Shown piece after piece: positions 52,724 through 61,616 of a DNA stretch of 64,000 bases; position 1 is the stretch's first letter; each line of letters opens with the position of its first letter. Where the stretch lies: positions 21,726-85,725 of the forward strand of contig NZ_LQPW01000154.1 in assembly GCF_002116635.1 (NCBI RefSeq), read 5' to 3'. The notes below the pieces were generated by a model. It ran no database searches and had not been told where the DNA came from. It was given only the letters and a program-made list of their open reading frames with translations. This DNA is from Mycobacterium szulgai (lineage in GTDB: Bacteria; Actinomycetota; Actinomycetes; Mycobacteriales; Mycobacteriaceae). The translations under genes and the position numbers were made by a program.

Positions 52724-53455
52724 TTAACCCATGGACCGTCCCACCATCCAGTAAGCCCGCGCGGCGATCGACTTGCGGGGTATGCCGAAGTCGTGCTGCA
52801 GGACCCGGCTAACCGACCGCGTGGTGCGGCTGTCGCAGGCAACCCAGCCGAAGTGGCCGTTCGCGTCGAACGCCGCCGCTTTGACCCTGCGCACCAGGGC
52901 GCTTCCGTCGTCCACGCGGTCGACCCAGGTGATTCCCTCGCTTCGGGCAACCGGCAGGTCCGTGTCGTCGTCGTAGCCCGCCTCCAAGAACACCTGAGCG
53001 GGAGCGTCGCCGATCGCGCTCAGCAGCGAGTTGATCGCCGGCAGCGACGCGGCGTCGCCGACGAGAATGTATCCGGCCGGCTCAGGCTCAGGAAGGGCGA
53101 ACTTGGTGCCCAAAACGGTCGCCTTGATGACGTCACCGGGCTGCGCCGCGGCTGCCCAGCGAGATGCCAGACCGCCGTGCAATGCGAATTCGACGTCCAC
53201 CGTGTCGCCCACGGGATCCGGGTTGACCAGTGTATATCCGCGCTGGTGCAGCTTGTCCCCGTCGGCGAACCACATCCGCACCCACATCGTCGGGTGCGGC
53301 GGGTGCGCTTCGAGCATGCCGGCGGCGTCGAAGCTCAGCCGCAGGTAGTGGGGGCTGATTTGGCGCCGGCCGGTGACGGTGAGGCGGTAATCGCCCGCAC
53401 CAAGCAATTTCATTACCGCCCCGGCCAGACCGCGGGAACCTCGCTCTTCGCGCAT
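52724..53455 (-). CDS. Siderophore-interacting FAD-binding protein (ViuB-like)
   Basis: 243 residues from ATG 53455; the open frame goes to 53542, but that part would lie in the divergent promoter. The first half is a flavin-binding beta barrel (SPHYLRLSF, then RGYTLVNPD near residue 78). The second half is the SIP C-terminal domain (ILVGDAASLPAINSLL, VFLEAG). The family reduces ferric siderophores with NAD(P)H to release iron, and is related to M. tuberculosis Rv2895c. With mbtH and the Rv0455c-like gene it is the third iron/siderophore-type gene in the window, though they are far apart. Confidence 0.87.
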   Translation of the reverse strand: MREERGSRGLAGAVMKLLGAGDYRLTVTGRRQISPHYLRLSFDAAGMLEAHPPHPTMWVRMWFADGDKLHQRGYTLVNPDPVGDTVDVEFALHGGLASRWAAAAQPGDVIKATVLGTKFALPEPEPAGYILVGDAASLPAINSLLSAIGDAPAQVFLEAGYDDDTDLPVARSEGITWVDRVDDGSALVRRVKAAAFDANGHFGWVACDSRTTRSVSRVLQHDFGIPRKSIAARAYWMVGRSMG

Positions 53456-53552
53456 ATCCGCGAGTACCCCTAGACTTCGAAGTTCAGCAAGTCGATCACC
53501 GTCCCCCAGAGCCTCGACGGTCCGACGACATACCAGCAACAAAGGTTGTGCC

Positions 53553-54443
53553 TTGCCCGATAATCACGATGAATCCGCCACGTTAGCTCCCCACTTCGAG
53601 GACGTACAGGCACACTACGACCTGTCCGACGATTTCTTCAGACTGTTCCTGGATCCGACGCAGACCTACAGCTGTGCCTATTTCCAGCGCGACGACATGA
53701 CGCTCGAAGAGGCGCAGATCGCCAAGATCGACCTCTCACTCGGCAAACTCGGACTACAACCGGGCATGACGCTGCTCGACATCGGGTGCGGCTGGGGCGC
53801 TACGGTCACTCGTGCTTTAGAGCGTTACGACGTGAACGTCGTCGGCCTGACGCTGAGTCGCAATCAGCAGGCCCATACGCAGCAACTGCTCGACAAACAT
53901 CCCAGCGGCCGAAGCAAGCGCGTGCTACTGCAGGGCTGGGAGCAGTTCGACGAAAAGGTCGACCGCATCGTGTCTATCGGGGCCTTCGAACACTTCGGGC
54001 GTGACCGCTACGACGATTTCTTCGCGATGGCTTACCGGGCTCTTCCCGCTGACGGCGTGATGTTGTTGCATTCCATCATCAAGCCCAGCGATGAAGAATT
54101 CGCCGAGCGTGGATTGCCGATCACCATGACCAAGCTGCGGTTCATGAAATTCATCATGGACGAGATTTTCCCGGGCGGTGACCTGCCCAACGCCCAGGCC
54201 GTTACGGAGCATGCGGAGCGCGCCGGCTTCTCCGTCAAGCTGGTCCAGCCGCTACGTCTGCATTACGCCCGCACTCTGGACACCTGGGCTGCCGCGCTCG
54301 AGGCGCACCGCGATGAGGCTATTGCGATCCAGTCACAGGAGGTCTACGACCGGTACATGAAGTACTTGACCGGTTGCGCCGACCTGTTTCGCGAGGGCTA
54401 CACCGACGTGGCGCAATTCACCCTGGCCAAGGCTGACGGCTAA
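53553..54443 (+). CDS. Cyclopropane mycolic acid synthase family methyltransferase
   Basis: 296 residues from TTG 53553, 8 bases after AAAGG. FEDVQAHYDLSDDFF, TYSCAYF, LLDIGCGWG (SAM site), GLTLSRNQ, SIGAFEHFG and the C-terminal RYMKYLTGCADLFREGY are hallmark segments of the CmaA/MmaA/PcaA/UmaA family, which places cyclopropane, methyl or oxygenated groups on meromycolate chains using SAM. The sequence is nearest to CmaA1/UmaA by eye, and the acidic catalytic Glu is in place. It stands alone here, away from the mmaA cluster, so the product modified is uncertain. Confidence 0.92.
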   Translation: MPDNHDESATLAPHFEDVQAHYDLSDDFFRLFLDPTQTYSCAYFQRDDMTLEEAQIAKIDLSLGKLGLQPGMTLLDIGCGWGATVTRALERYDVNVVGLTLSRNQQAHTQQLLDKHPSGRSKRVLLQGWEQFDEKVDRIVSIGAFEHFGRDRYDDFFAMAYRALPADGVMLLHSIIKPSDEEFAERGLPITMTKLRFMKFIMDEIFPGGDLPNAQAVTEHAERAGFSVKLVQPLRLHYARTLDTWAAALEAHRDEAIAIQSQEVYDRYMKYLTGCADLFREGYTDVAQFTLAKADG

Positions 54444-54459
54444 CCCTCGCCGGGCGTTG

Positions 54460-54909
54460 CTACCCGCAGCTCGATTGCCGCAGACGGTTCCAGGTCAAGG
54501 TGACGTGGGTTCCGTTCGGTGTGCAATCGATGGTTGCCGTGTCGGCGAGTGCCCGCATTAAGGGGATGCCGCGGCCGCGGATCTGAAATCGCGTCCCGCC
54601 GGCCGCCGGCTCCGGGACACGCCACCGGCCGCGGTCATTGACGGTAACGGCGAGGGTGTCGGAATTTTCGTCGTAGGCGGCGCTGACATCGAGCGTTCCA
54701 CTGTGCGAGAAATCGGTGTAGGCGAATTCGGCGGCATTGGCCAGCGCTTCGTTTACCGCCAGCAGCAGATCGTTGAACCGTTCGGCGCTGAGCGCGAAAT
54801 GCCTCTGCAGCCAATTTCCGAACTCGAGCCGAGTCTGAGCGGCACTCGGCGCATCGGCGACAACCCGGGTCCGCTGGAACCGGGAGCGGTCGTCGATGCA
54901 GGTAACCAT
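54460..54909 (-). CDS. RsbW-like anti-sigma factor kinase (HATPase)
   Basis: 149 residues with a GHKL ATPase fold: N-box NEALANAAEFAY near residue 53, G1-type VNDRGRW near 89, and RGRGIPLM near 111 (G2). This is the serine-kinase anti-sigma type that holds a sigma factor and phosphorylates a STAS antagonist. The upstream STAS gene, 81 bases away on the same strand, is the natural partner. No sigma factor gene is adjacent, so its target is unknown. Confidence 0.85.
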   Translation of the reverse strand: MVTCIDDRSRFQRTRVVADAPSAAQTRLEFGNWLQRHFALSAERFNDLLLAVNEALANAAEFAYTDFSHSGTLDVSAAYDENSDTLAVTVNDRGRWRVPEPAAGGTRFQIRGRGIPLMRALADTATIDCTPNGTHVTLTWNRLRQSSCG

Positions 54910-54990
54910 TCAGTGCCGATCATGAGAGAGCCATTGCGGCAGGCATAGATTTCTGCCGGGTACCCATCCCGGCAATCTTTAACGCATTGG

Positions 54991-55341
54991 TTACTCGCCG
55001 AGAGCGCTGTCCAGGTCGCGGAACAGCGGGACCACCGAGTCGATTCCCATGAGCTTGATCGGCCGGCTGGTGGCCGCGCCCTCGGCGACGACCGCCAGCC
55101 GGGTGTGCGGCTGCGCCTCAGCCTGGGCGGTGACCAGCACACTCATCCCGGCCGACGCGAGAAATTCCACTTTGGACAGGTCGACGATGAGAACCGCGGG
55201 CCGACTGTCCAGCGCGGTGCGTATCGCCTCCTCGAGCTGCGGGGCGGTCAGCATGTCTACTTCGCCGGACACGGTGAGCACGACCGCCTTTTTCACCCGG
55301 CTTTCCTCGACCGCGAACGCTCCATTACCTGGACCAACCAT
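54991..55341 (-). CDS. STAS-domain anti-sigma factor antagonist
   Basis: 116 residues from ATG 55341, 6 bases after GAGG (GTG 55353 is an alternative). LTVSGEVDMLTAPQLEEAI is the STAS strand-helix start, and IVDLSKVEFLASAGMSVLV contains the phosphorylatable Ser in the FLASAG loop. It should bind the RsbW-like kinase when unphosphorylated and so free the sigma factor, as RsfA/RsfB do in M. tuberculosis. Confidence 0.88.
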   Translation of the reverse strand: MVGPGNGAFAVEESRVKKAVVLTVSGEVDMLTAPQLEEAIRTALDSRPAVLIVDLSKVEFLASAGMSVLVTAQAEAQPHTRLAVVAEGAATSRPIKLMGIDSVVPLFRDLDSALGE

Positions 55342-55552
55342 GCCGTACCTCACATCCGTTCCTGGTGGGAGACCGCCAGTCCGAAGCCGACCATTCTTAT
55401 TCGACGGGCTGTGGATTCAACCCTGCGGGAAACGCTGCGTACAGCGGCAATCCTATTGCCATTGCGCTTGCGCAGCGGGCTGGACGCGGCCCTCGCATTC
55501 CCTTGACCCTAATCGACCGCCGAGCGGCAAAGACTGGCAGGCAGTCAATTGG

Positions 55553-56155
55553 CTAACACTTCTTGCCCGCGCGGATCAGCAGGCATATCGAGGTGAGCAA
55601 CTGCCACGTGCTGATCGAGTACACGCTTCCGCGTTCGGCCGCCCCATTTGGCAACACTACGGTCCGGCCCGCTACTGAGTTGACGACCAGCAAGGCCAGA
55701 CATGACAAGCCCAGGGCCGCAATGAGTCGAGAGACCATCTGGTACCAGCGGCGGCCGCCGACCGGCGCCACCAGGCCTGCGCCGGCCGTCGCCGCCACGA
55801 TCGCCGCGTTGCCACCCACGATTGCCAGCGCGGCACCGGCGACGTGCACCTTTCCGCTGTGCACGATTGCGATCACCATGTTCCCAACGGCATTCGCCGC
55901 GACCAGACCCAGGAAAAGCTGAGCCCGTCGCCTGTGCGGTAGCCCGACAATCAGCAGTGCCCCGAGCAGAAACAGGGTTCCCTGCAGGTAGAACGCCGCA
56001 TGCATGAAATAGGCCTGCGGCGCAGCCAACCCCAGGTCGCTGACGTAGTCGGTCCAGTAGCTGTAGCCGGGCCGGTAACCTGCGGCGACCGCCTCGAGCA
56101 CCAGGTACCCTACGGCAGCCACCACCCACACGGTGGCTGCACGCGCGGTACCCAA
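55553..56155 (-). CDS. DUF998 integral membrane protein
   Basis: 200 residues from TTG 56155, behind AAAGG. About six hydrophobic helices; PGYSYWTDYVSDLGL near residues 29-43 is the DUF998 signature (S-x-Y-ISDLG-type). Function unknown. It lies 21 bases downstream of the ethA2-like hydrolase on the same strand and may be part of that EthR2-controlled transcript. A 200-base gap follows before the STAS start, in which I see no gene. Confidence 0.82.
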   Translation of the reverse strand: MGTARAATVWVVAAVGYLVLEAVAAGYRPGYSYWTDYVSDLGLAAPQAYFMHAAFYLQGTLFLLGALLIVGLPHRRRAQLFLGLVAANAVGNMVIAIVHSGKVHVAGAALAIVGGNAAIVAATAGAGLVAPVGGRRWYQMVSRLIAALGLSCLALLVVNSVAGRTVVLPNGAAERGSVYSISTWQLLTSICLLIRAGKKC

Positions 56156-56176
56156 GCGGGCCTTTCGGGTAGGGAC

Positions 56177-57007
56177 TTAAGCCGATACTGCGATGCTCGA
56201 CAGCAGATCGGCAAGACGATCCGGACGGTCCAGCATCGAGAACGTCCGTGCGCCGTCGATCACCTCAAGACGGGCGTTCGGGATGGTGGCGGCCAGTCGC
56301 TCGCCGTCTTCGAGCGGGAAGAACTGGTCGTCGGCCGACCACGCGATGAGGGCCGGCTTGCCGAACTCGGGCAGCCGCTGCGCAACGCGCAGCGTCACTT
56401 CGGTGCGCAGCGACAGGGTGAACTGGCGGAGATCCTCTGCGATCCGCGGGTCGGACAGTCCGGGGCGCACCCAGGCCTGGGTGAGTTGGTCGATGTCGCG
56501 GTGCGCCAGGCCGGCGAAGGCGCGCTTGCGCGCCGCCGGAGCCCGCATCGCCTGACTCACCGCCCGGAACGACGTCTTCGACCTCGCGGCCAGAATCACC
56601 GGTTTCAGGATCGGCGGCGGAAAGTGTTCAAACGCATCGCAACTCGTGAGCACCAAAGCACCGAGACGTTCGGGGTGATGCACGGCGACCAGTTGCGCGA
56701 TCACTCCGCCGGTGTCATTGCCCACCAGCACCACGTCCTGCAGGTCGAGGGCGGCCAGTACGTCGGCGACCATGCGCGCGACGCCGCCGATGGTTCGATC
56801 CGCGCCGGGCCGCAGCGGCTGTGCATGGGCACCCAGTGGCCAGGTGGGGACGATGCAGCGCAGTCCGTGCCCGGCGAGCCGCTCGCTCACCTGTCGCCAC
56901 AGCTGCCCGCCCATCAGGTACCCGTGCACGAAAACAACCGGTCTGCCGCCCTCGGGTCCGGTTGCTTCGTAATGGATGGTTCCGGCACTAATGTCGATCG
57001 ACGACAT
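56177..57007 (-). CDS. ethA2: Alpha/beta-hydrolase-fold protein, EthA2 (Rv0077c-like)
   Basis: 276 residues from ATG 57007, the same length as Rv0077c, and divergent from an EthR2 orthologue as in M. tuberculosis. VFVHGYLMGG is the oxyanion strand. The nucleophile position is Asp98 in GNDTGG, as in haloalkane dehalogenases and epoxide hydrolases. The usual catalytic His near the C-terminus is not obvious (GARTFSMLDRP). In M. tuberculosis the product is called EthA2, because its derepression restores ethionamide activation even though it is not a flavoenzyme. Natural substrate unknown. Confidence 0.85.
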   Translation of the reverse strand: MSSIDISAGTIHYEATGPEGGRPVVFVHGYLMGGQLWRQVSERLAGHGLRCIVPTWPLGAHAQPLRPGADRTIGGVARMVADVLAALDLQDVVLVGNDTGGVIAQLVAVHHPERLGALVLTSCDAFEHFPPPILKPVILAARSKTSFRAVSQAMRAPAARKRAFAGLAHRDIDQLTQAWVRPGLSDPRIAEDLRQFTLSLRTEVTLRVAQRLPEFGKPALIAWSADDQFFPLEDGERLAATIPNARLEVIDGARTFSMLDRPDRLADLLSSIAVSA

Positions 57008-57039
57008 GGATAACCCCCACTTCGAGATATAGTTAAAAA

Positions 57040-57069
57040 CAGGCTGTCTGTAACTTACCAACAGGTTGT
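57040..57069. promoter_or_regulatory. Probable EthR2 operator
   Basis: ACAGGCTGT (57039-57047) and ACAGGTTGT (57061-57069) are near-identical, each close to palindromic, 22 bases apart, and the second ends one base before the ethR2 ATG. TATAGT at 57028-57033 is a likely -10 box. They occupy the 62-base divergent spacer between ethA2 and ethR2. Confidence 0.65.
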
Positions 57070-57675
57070 ATGGAAATCAAGAGACGCACCCAGGAAGAGC
57101 GCTCCGCGGCCACCCGCGAGGCGTTGATTTCGGCCGCCCGCAAACTCTGGGGCGCACGCGGTTACGCAGAGGTCGGAACGCCGGAGATCGCCAAAGAGGC
57201 GGGTCTGACCCGCGGCGCGATGTACCACCAATTCGCCGACAAGGCAGCGCTGTTCCGCGAGGTCGTCGAGGCGGTTGAGCAGGACGTGATGGCCCGGATG
57301 GCCACGCTGGTGGCGTCTTCGGGGGCCAAGTCGCCGGCGGATGCGATCCGCGCCGCTGTCGATGCCTGGCTGGAAGTGTCCGGCGAACCCGAAGTGCGCC
57401 AGCTGATCCTGCTCGACGCGCCCGCGGTGCTCGGTTGGGCCGGCTTCCGCGAGGTGGCCCAGCGATACAGCCTCGGAATGACCGAGCAGTTGCTCGCAGA
57501 GGCCGTTCGGGCGGGTCAATTGGCGCGTCAACCGGTACGGCCGCTGGCGACGGTGATGATCGGTGCGCTCGACGAGGCCGCTATGGCCATTGCCACTGCC
57601 GAGGATCCCAAGGGGGCCCGTCGGGAAATCCGGCAGGTGCTGCGCCGGCTCATCGACGGGATGCTGGACGACTGA
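57070..57675 (+). CDS. ethR2: TetR-family repressor EthR2 (Rv0078-like)
   Basis: 201 residues, the same length and very nearly the same sequence as M. tuberculosis Rv0078 as I remember it: MEIKRRTQEERSAATREALI at the start, GTPEIAKEAGLTRGAMYHQFADKAALF for the helix-turn-helix, and LLDAPAVLGWAGFREV in the ligand domain. It represses the divergent ethA2 gene; in M. tuberculosis small-molecule inhibitors of EthR2 (SMARt type) induce that gene. The end overlaps the convergent LysR gene by 26 bases. Confidence 0.93.
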   Translation: MEIKRRTQEERSAATREALISAARKLWGARGYAEVGTPEIAKEAGLTRGAMYHQFADKAALFREVVEAVEQDVMARMATLVASSGAKSPADAIRAAVDAWLEVSGEPEVRQLILLDAPAVLGWAGFREVAQRYSLGMTEQLLAEAVRAGQLARQPVRPLATVMIGALDEAAMAIATAEDPKGARREIRQVLRRLIDGMLDD

Positions 57676-58621
57676 CGTCGTGCGGTTTCGACGCGAGCTG
57701 CGGATAGTGCTCGCTGAGGTCCCGCAGGTATTGGGGCGCCGATTGCCTGGCGACGTTGAGAAAGCAACGCACGCTTGGTGATTGGTTGGAGGTGCGCCAA
57801 ACCAGGGCCAGCGGGCGATACGGCAGCGGGCCGCGGAGCGGGACGAACCGGACACCCTTGCGATTGAGATTGATGAAAGATGTTGGCAGCAGGGCGATTC
57901 CAGCACCCGAAGCCACCAGCGCGAGAATCGTCTGAATGCGCGGCACTTCGTCGACGACGGGTGGATCGATGTCGTGTAGCCGGAACAGCTCGACCACGTC
58001 GGCGTAGGTGGTGCTCGCCGCGGCGCGCGTCCACAGCACGATCGGCTGATCTTTCAGCTGCGACGGATCGATCCGCTCATGGCCGGCAAGCGGGTCGTCT
58101 TCGCACACGACCGCGGCAAGGGGATCATCGATGAGCGTCTGGATGGTCAGCGTCGGCTCGTCGACGGGTCCGCGCACAAAGCCGACGTCGAGGCGGTGTT
58201 CAACCAGTTGGGCCACCTGCTCGGTGGTGGTCATTTCGGTCAGTTCGAGCTTGACGTCGGGGTACTCGCGCCGGTGGGTGCGCATGACGTAGGACAAGAC
58301 GCCATCCACCGCGGCTTGCAGGGCACCGATATGAAGATGGCCGAGATGCCCGGTGGCCGCCTTGCGTGCAGCTGCGAAGGCGCGCTCGGCGTGCGTAAGC
58401 GCGAGCCGGGCCTCTTCGAACAGTGCATTGCCGGCGTCGGTGAGCTCGATCGGGCGCCGGGATCGATCGATGAGTTCGGCCCCCAGCTGGCGTTCGAGCT
58501 TCTGAATCTGCTGGCTCAGCGGCGGCTGGGCAATATGCAGCCGCTCGGCGGCGCGGCCGAAGTGACGTTCCTCGGCGACGGTGACGAAGTACCGCAGCAG
58601 CCGCAGCTCCGGGTCAGACAT
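57650..58621 (-). CDS. LysR-family transcriptional regulator
   Basis: 323 residues from ATG 58621. The N-terminal HTH reads LRLLRYFVTVAEERHFGRAAERLHIAQPPLSQQIQKLE, typical of the CatR/CbnR/BenM branch. The C-terminal periplasmic-binding-like domain senses the inducer, often an aromatic or CoA-pathway metabolite. It is divergent from the UGSC/CaiB/acyl-CoA dehydrogenase cluster with 95 bases between, so it is the likely activator. TCTGCAGA and AT-rich sequence lie just upstream of its start. Confidence 0.92.
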   Translation of the reverse strand: MSDPELRLLRYFVTVAEERHFGRAAERLHIAQPPLSQQIQKLERQLGAELIDRSRRPIELTDAGNALFEEARLALTHAERAFAAARKAATGHLGHLHIGALQAAVDGVLSYVMRTHRREYPDVKLELTEMTTTEQVAQLVEHRLDVGFVRGPVDEPTLTIQTLIDDPLAAVVCEDDPLAGHERIDPSQLKDQPIVLWTRAAASTTYADVVELFRLHDIDPPVVDEVPRIQTILALVASGAGIALLPTSFINLNRKGVRFVPLRGPLPYRPLALVWRTSNQSPSVRCFLNVARQSAPQYLRDLSEHYPQLASKPHDVSRPASRR

Positions 58622-58716
58622 ATCTGCAGAATATAATAGCTGTATCAATATGTCTTGGACGTAGATGGTGCTGCGAACCTACGGTGGTCCCAACGAGCAA
58701 CGTAGGAGGCAATGAA

Positions 58717-59832
58717 ATGACCGCGGTGATCACCGAGGAACGCGATCTCGTCGAGTACTACTTCGACCAGCCGTGGAGCGACGGCCTGCCGGTGGTCCCT
58801 CCGACGCCCGAGCGCGTTGCGGCCGTGCTGGACGTATTGGGTGGTGAGCCAAAAGAACTCGTGGCCCGCATTCCGCCGCGGTGGGGCAGCCTGACCCGTG
58901 AGCTGCTGGCCGTGAACATGGTGATGGCCGGGTGCAAGCCCGAGTACGCCCCCGTCGTCCGCGCCGCAATCCTGGCATTGGCCGACGCACGGTTCAATCT
59001 CAACGGCATTCAGGCCACCACCCACGTCGTCTCACCGCTGGTGGTCGTCAACGGCCCCATTGCCCGCGAGATCGGAATGAACTCCGGCGGAAACGTTTTC
59101 GGCTCGGGCAACCGCGCCAATGCCACGATCGGCCGCGCCGTCAGGCTGATCCTGCTCAGCGTCGGCGGCGGCATTCCGGGCGAACTCGACAAGAGCACGC
59201 TGGGCCATCCCGGCAAGTACACCTTCTGCATCGCCGAAAACGAAGAGGCCAGTCCGTGGGCGCCTTACCACGTCGAGCACGGCTACGCCCCCGAAGACAG
59301 CACCGTCCTGGTGATCGGGGCCGAAGCCCCGCACAGCGTCACCAACCACATTTCCGATGACCCGCAGGGGATTCTGGACTCCATTGCGTCGGCCATGAGC
59401 ACCATCGCGCACAACAACGCGGTGCTCGGCGGCTCATGCACGGTGGTCATCGGGGTGGAGCATGCCCGCACCATCGCCTCCTTCGGCTGGAGCCGCGACG
59501 ACGTCCGCCGCTACCTGTGGTTCAACGGCACCAACGATTGGGACGACGTGAGCTATGGGGATCGCTACGCCCCGCCGGGCGGACACACCTATAACCGCAA
59601 CCTGCCCAAGTGGTACCCCCGGGTCTCAGGCCGCAAGCTGCCAATTGTGTTCACCCCCGACGACATTCACCTGTTCGTCGCCGGCGGCGCCGCAGGCCGA
59701 TTCTCGGCCTTTCTGCCCGGCTGGAGCACAGCGACGACACCGGTGCTGCGCGCCATCGAGGGCCACGCCGAACAGGCGACCAGTGCCAGCGTCCGCGAAC
59801 TTGATTGCTCCGACGGCGCCTGCCGCCTGTGA
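58717..59832 (+). CDS. UGSC-associated protein, unknown catalytic role
   Basis: 371 residues from ATG 58717, 7 bases after AGGAGG. WSDGLPVVPPTPERV near residue 22 and GGNVFGSGNRANATIGRAVRL near 130 are strong conserved-looking segments, and the C-terminus ends LDCSDGACRL with a C-x4-C. I know this type of protein as the usual neighbour of UGSC selenoprotein-family genes; its reaction is not established. No signal or membrane segment. It starts a four-gene cluster with a UGSC protein, a CoA-transferase and an acyl-CoA dehydrogenase. Confidence 0.75.
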   Translation: MTAVITEERDLVEYYFDQPWSDGLPVVPPTPERVAAVLDVLGGEPKELVARIPPRWGSLTRELLAVNMVMAGCKPEYAPVVRAAILALADARFNLNGIQATTHVVSPLVVVNGPIAREIGMNSGGNVFGSGNRANATIGRAVRLILLSVGGGIPGELDKSTLGHPGKYTFCIAENEEASPWAPYHVEHGYAPEDSTVLVIGAEAPHSVTNHISDDPQGILDSIASAMSTIAHNNAVLGGSCTVVIGVEHARTIASFGWSRDDVRRYLWFNGTNDWDDVSYGDRYAPPGGHTYNRNLPKWYPRVSGRKLPIVFTPDDIHLFVAGGAAGRFSAFLPGWSTATTPVLRAIEGHAEQATSASVRELDCSDGACRL

Positions 59833-59858
59833 TCCCGACCAGTCTGAGGAGAGAAGAA

Positions 59859-60437
59859 ATGAACGACTACATCTATGACCCGTGCGGCGTGGTCGAGGTG
59901 ACGGCCATCCCGATGGCCCCGCGGCCGACCAGCATCGAGGGCTTGCGCCTGGGCGTGCTGAGCAACACCAAATGGAACGCCGCCAAGCTGTTGCGCGCCA
60001 CCGTGCGTGAATTGACTGAGCACGGAATCGCTTTCGCCTCGGTTACCTATTACGACAAGCACCACTTCTCCTCCGACGCCAGTCCGGAACTGATCAGCCA
60101 GATCGCTGCCGAGAACGACGTCGCGCTGACGGCGATCGGCGACTGCGGGTCGTGCTGCTCGGCGTGTGTCAACGACGGGGTACGCCTGGAAGCGGCTGGG
60201 GTGCCCACGGTAGTCATCGTCACCACCGAGTTCGAATTGGAGGCGCGCTTGCAGCGCGAGTCGCGCGGGATGGCCGGTCTGGAGCCCGCGGTGGCCACTC
60301 ACCCGATCAGCAGCCTGACGCTCGAACAGCTCGACGGCCGGGCCGCCGAGATCGCCCCGCAAGCCCGACGGATCTGGTTCGTCGCCGCCGCTGCAAACGG
60401 GCACCTGCGGGCGGCTCTGGAGGCCACGGCCAAATGA
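59859..60437 (+). CDS. UGSC-family protein, cysteine form
   Basis: 192 residues. The motif G94-D95-C96-G97-S98-C99-C100 is the cysteine counterpart of the U-G-S-C selenocysteine motif that names the family; C104 follows. The redox pair C96/C99 suggests thiol chemistry on a sulfur- or CoA-containing substrate (inference). Its TGA overlaps the CaiB start (ATGA). No selenocysteine codon is involved here, since the position reads TGC. Confidence 0.85.
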   Translation: MNDYIYDPCGVVEVTAIPMAPRPTSIEGLRLGVLSNTKWNAAKLLRATVRELTEHGIAFASVTYYDKHHFSSDASPELISQIAAENDVALTAIGDCGSCCSACVNDGVRLEAAGVPTVVIVTTEFELEARLQRESRGMAGLEPAVATHPISSLTLEQLDGRAAEIAPQARRIWFVAAAANGHLRAALEATAK

Positions 60438-61606
60438 CGAATGATCAAGCGCCACCGCCGCTTTCGAAGCTGCTGGTGGTCGATTTCTCGCGGATACTGG
60501 CCGGGCCGTTCTGCACGATGACCCTCGGTGACCTGGGCGCTGACATCATCAAGATCGAACGCCCCGAGGGCGACGACACCCGAGCCTGGGGTCCGCCGTT
60601 CGTCGACGACGAAAGCACCTACTACCTCGGCGTCAACCGCAACAAGCGCAGCATCGTCCTCGATCTGCGCGACCCTGAGGACCTGCAGACGGCTAAGACG
60701 CTCGCCGAGCGCGCCGACGTGGTGGTGGAGAACTTCCGCCCCGGCACCATGGCGCGGTTCGGATTGGACGAACCCACCATTCGCCGGGCCAACCCGACAG
60801 TGGTCTACTGCAGCATCTCGGCGTTCGGATCGGGCGAAGGCGGCAGCCTGGCCGGATACGACCTGCTGGTGCAGGCGCTGGGCGGGTTGATGAGCATCAC
60901 CGGGCCGGATCCCGAGACACCGACCAAGGTCGGGGTGGCGCTGGTCGACGTGCTGGCCGGCCTGTTCGCCACGGTCGGCATTTTGGCGGCGCTGCGCGAA
61001 CGCGACCAGCACGGGCGCGGCCAGTACGTCGAGATCAACCTGATGTCGGCGCTGCTGTCGGCGCTGGCCAACCAGTCCGCCAGTTATGTTCTGGCGGGCG
61101 AGGTTCCGCGCGCGATGGGCAACGGACATGCCAGCATCGCGCCCTACGACACCTATCGGACCGGTGACGGAATGATCGTGCTGGCGGTGGGCAATGACAA
61201 GCAGTTCGCCCAACTCTGCGGCGCCCTGGGCATCGCCCACCTGGCGCAGGATCAGCGCTTCGCCACCAACGAACTGCGGGTGCGCAACCGAGTTCTGTTG
61301 CGCGAGTACCTGGAAACCGCGTTGGCCCCCAACTCCGGCAAGTATTGGTCGAGAATTCTGCCCGAACTCGGCGTGCCGGCCGGTGCGGTCAACAACATCG
61401 CCGAGGCCTTCGCCCTGGCCGAGCAGCTCGGCCTGCAACCGCTGCGCGACACCGAAGACGGCGAAGGTCCCGGCCCCCAGGTAGCCAGCCCGATCAAGCT
61501 GTCCGCCACACCCGTGACCTACCGCACCAGAGCACCGCGGCTGGGCGAACACACCAGCGCGATCCGCAGCTGGCTCGCCAGCCTCGCCGGTCGCCGAACA
61601 GCCTGA
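60434..61606 (+). CDS. CaiB/BaiF-family CoA-transferase (class III)
   Basis: 390 residues from ATG 60434. VVDFSRILAGPFCTMTLGDLGADIIKIERP is the class III N-terminus, NRNKRSIVLDLR follows, and the catalytic Asp172 lies in GVALVDVLAGLFA. It moves CoA from one acyl-CoA to a carboxylic acid. Coupled to the UGSC gene by ATGA overlap and followed by an acyl-CoA dehydrogenase, so the cluster probably activates and then oxidises an organic acid. Confidence 0.93.
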   Translation: MTNDQAPPPLSKLLVVDFSRILAGPFCTMTLGDLGADIIKIERPEGDDTRAWGPPFVDDESTYYLGVNRNKRSIVLDLRDPEDLQTAKTLAERADVVVENFRPGTMARFGLDEPTIRRANPTVVYCSISAFGSGEGGSLAGYDLLVQALGGLMSITGPDPETPTKVGVALVDVLAGLFATVGILAALRERDQHGRGQYVEINLMSALLSALANQSASYVLAGEVPRAMGNGHASIAPYDTYRTGDGMIVLAVGNDKQFAQLCGALGIAHLAQDQRFATNELRVRNRVLLREYLETALAPNSGKYWSRILPELGVPAGAVNNIAEAFALAEQLGLQPLRDTEDGEGPGPQVASPIKLSATPVTYRTRAPRLGEHTSAIRSWLASLAGRRTA

Positions 61607-61616
61607 TAGGAAAACA

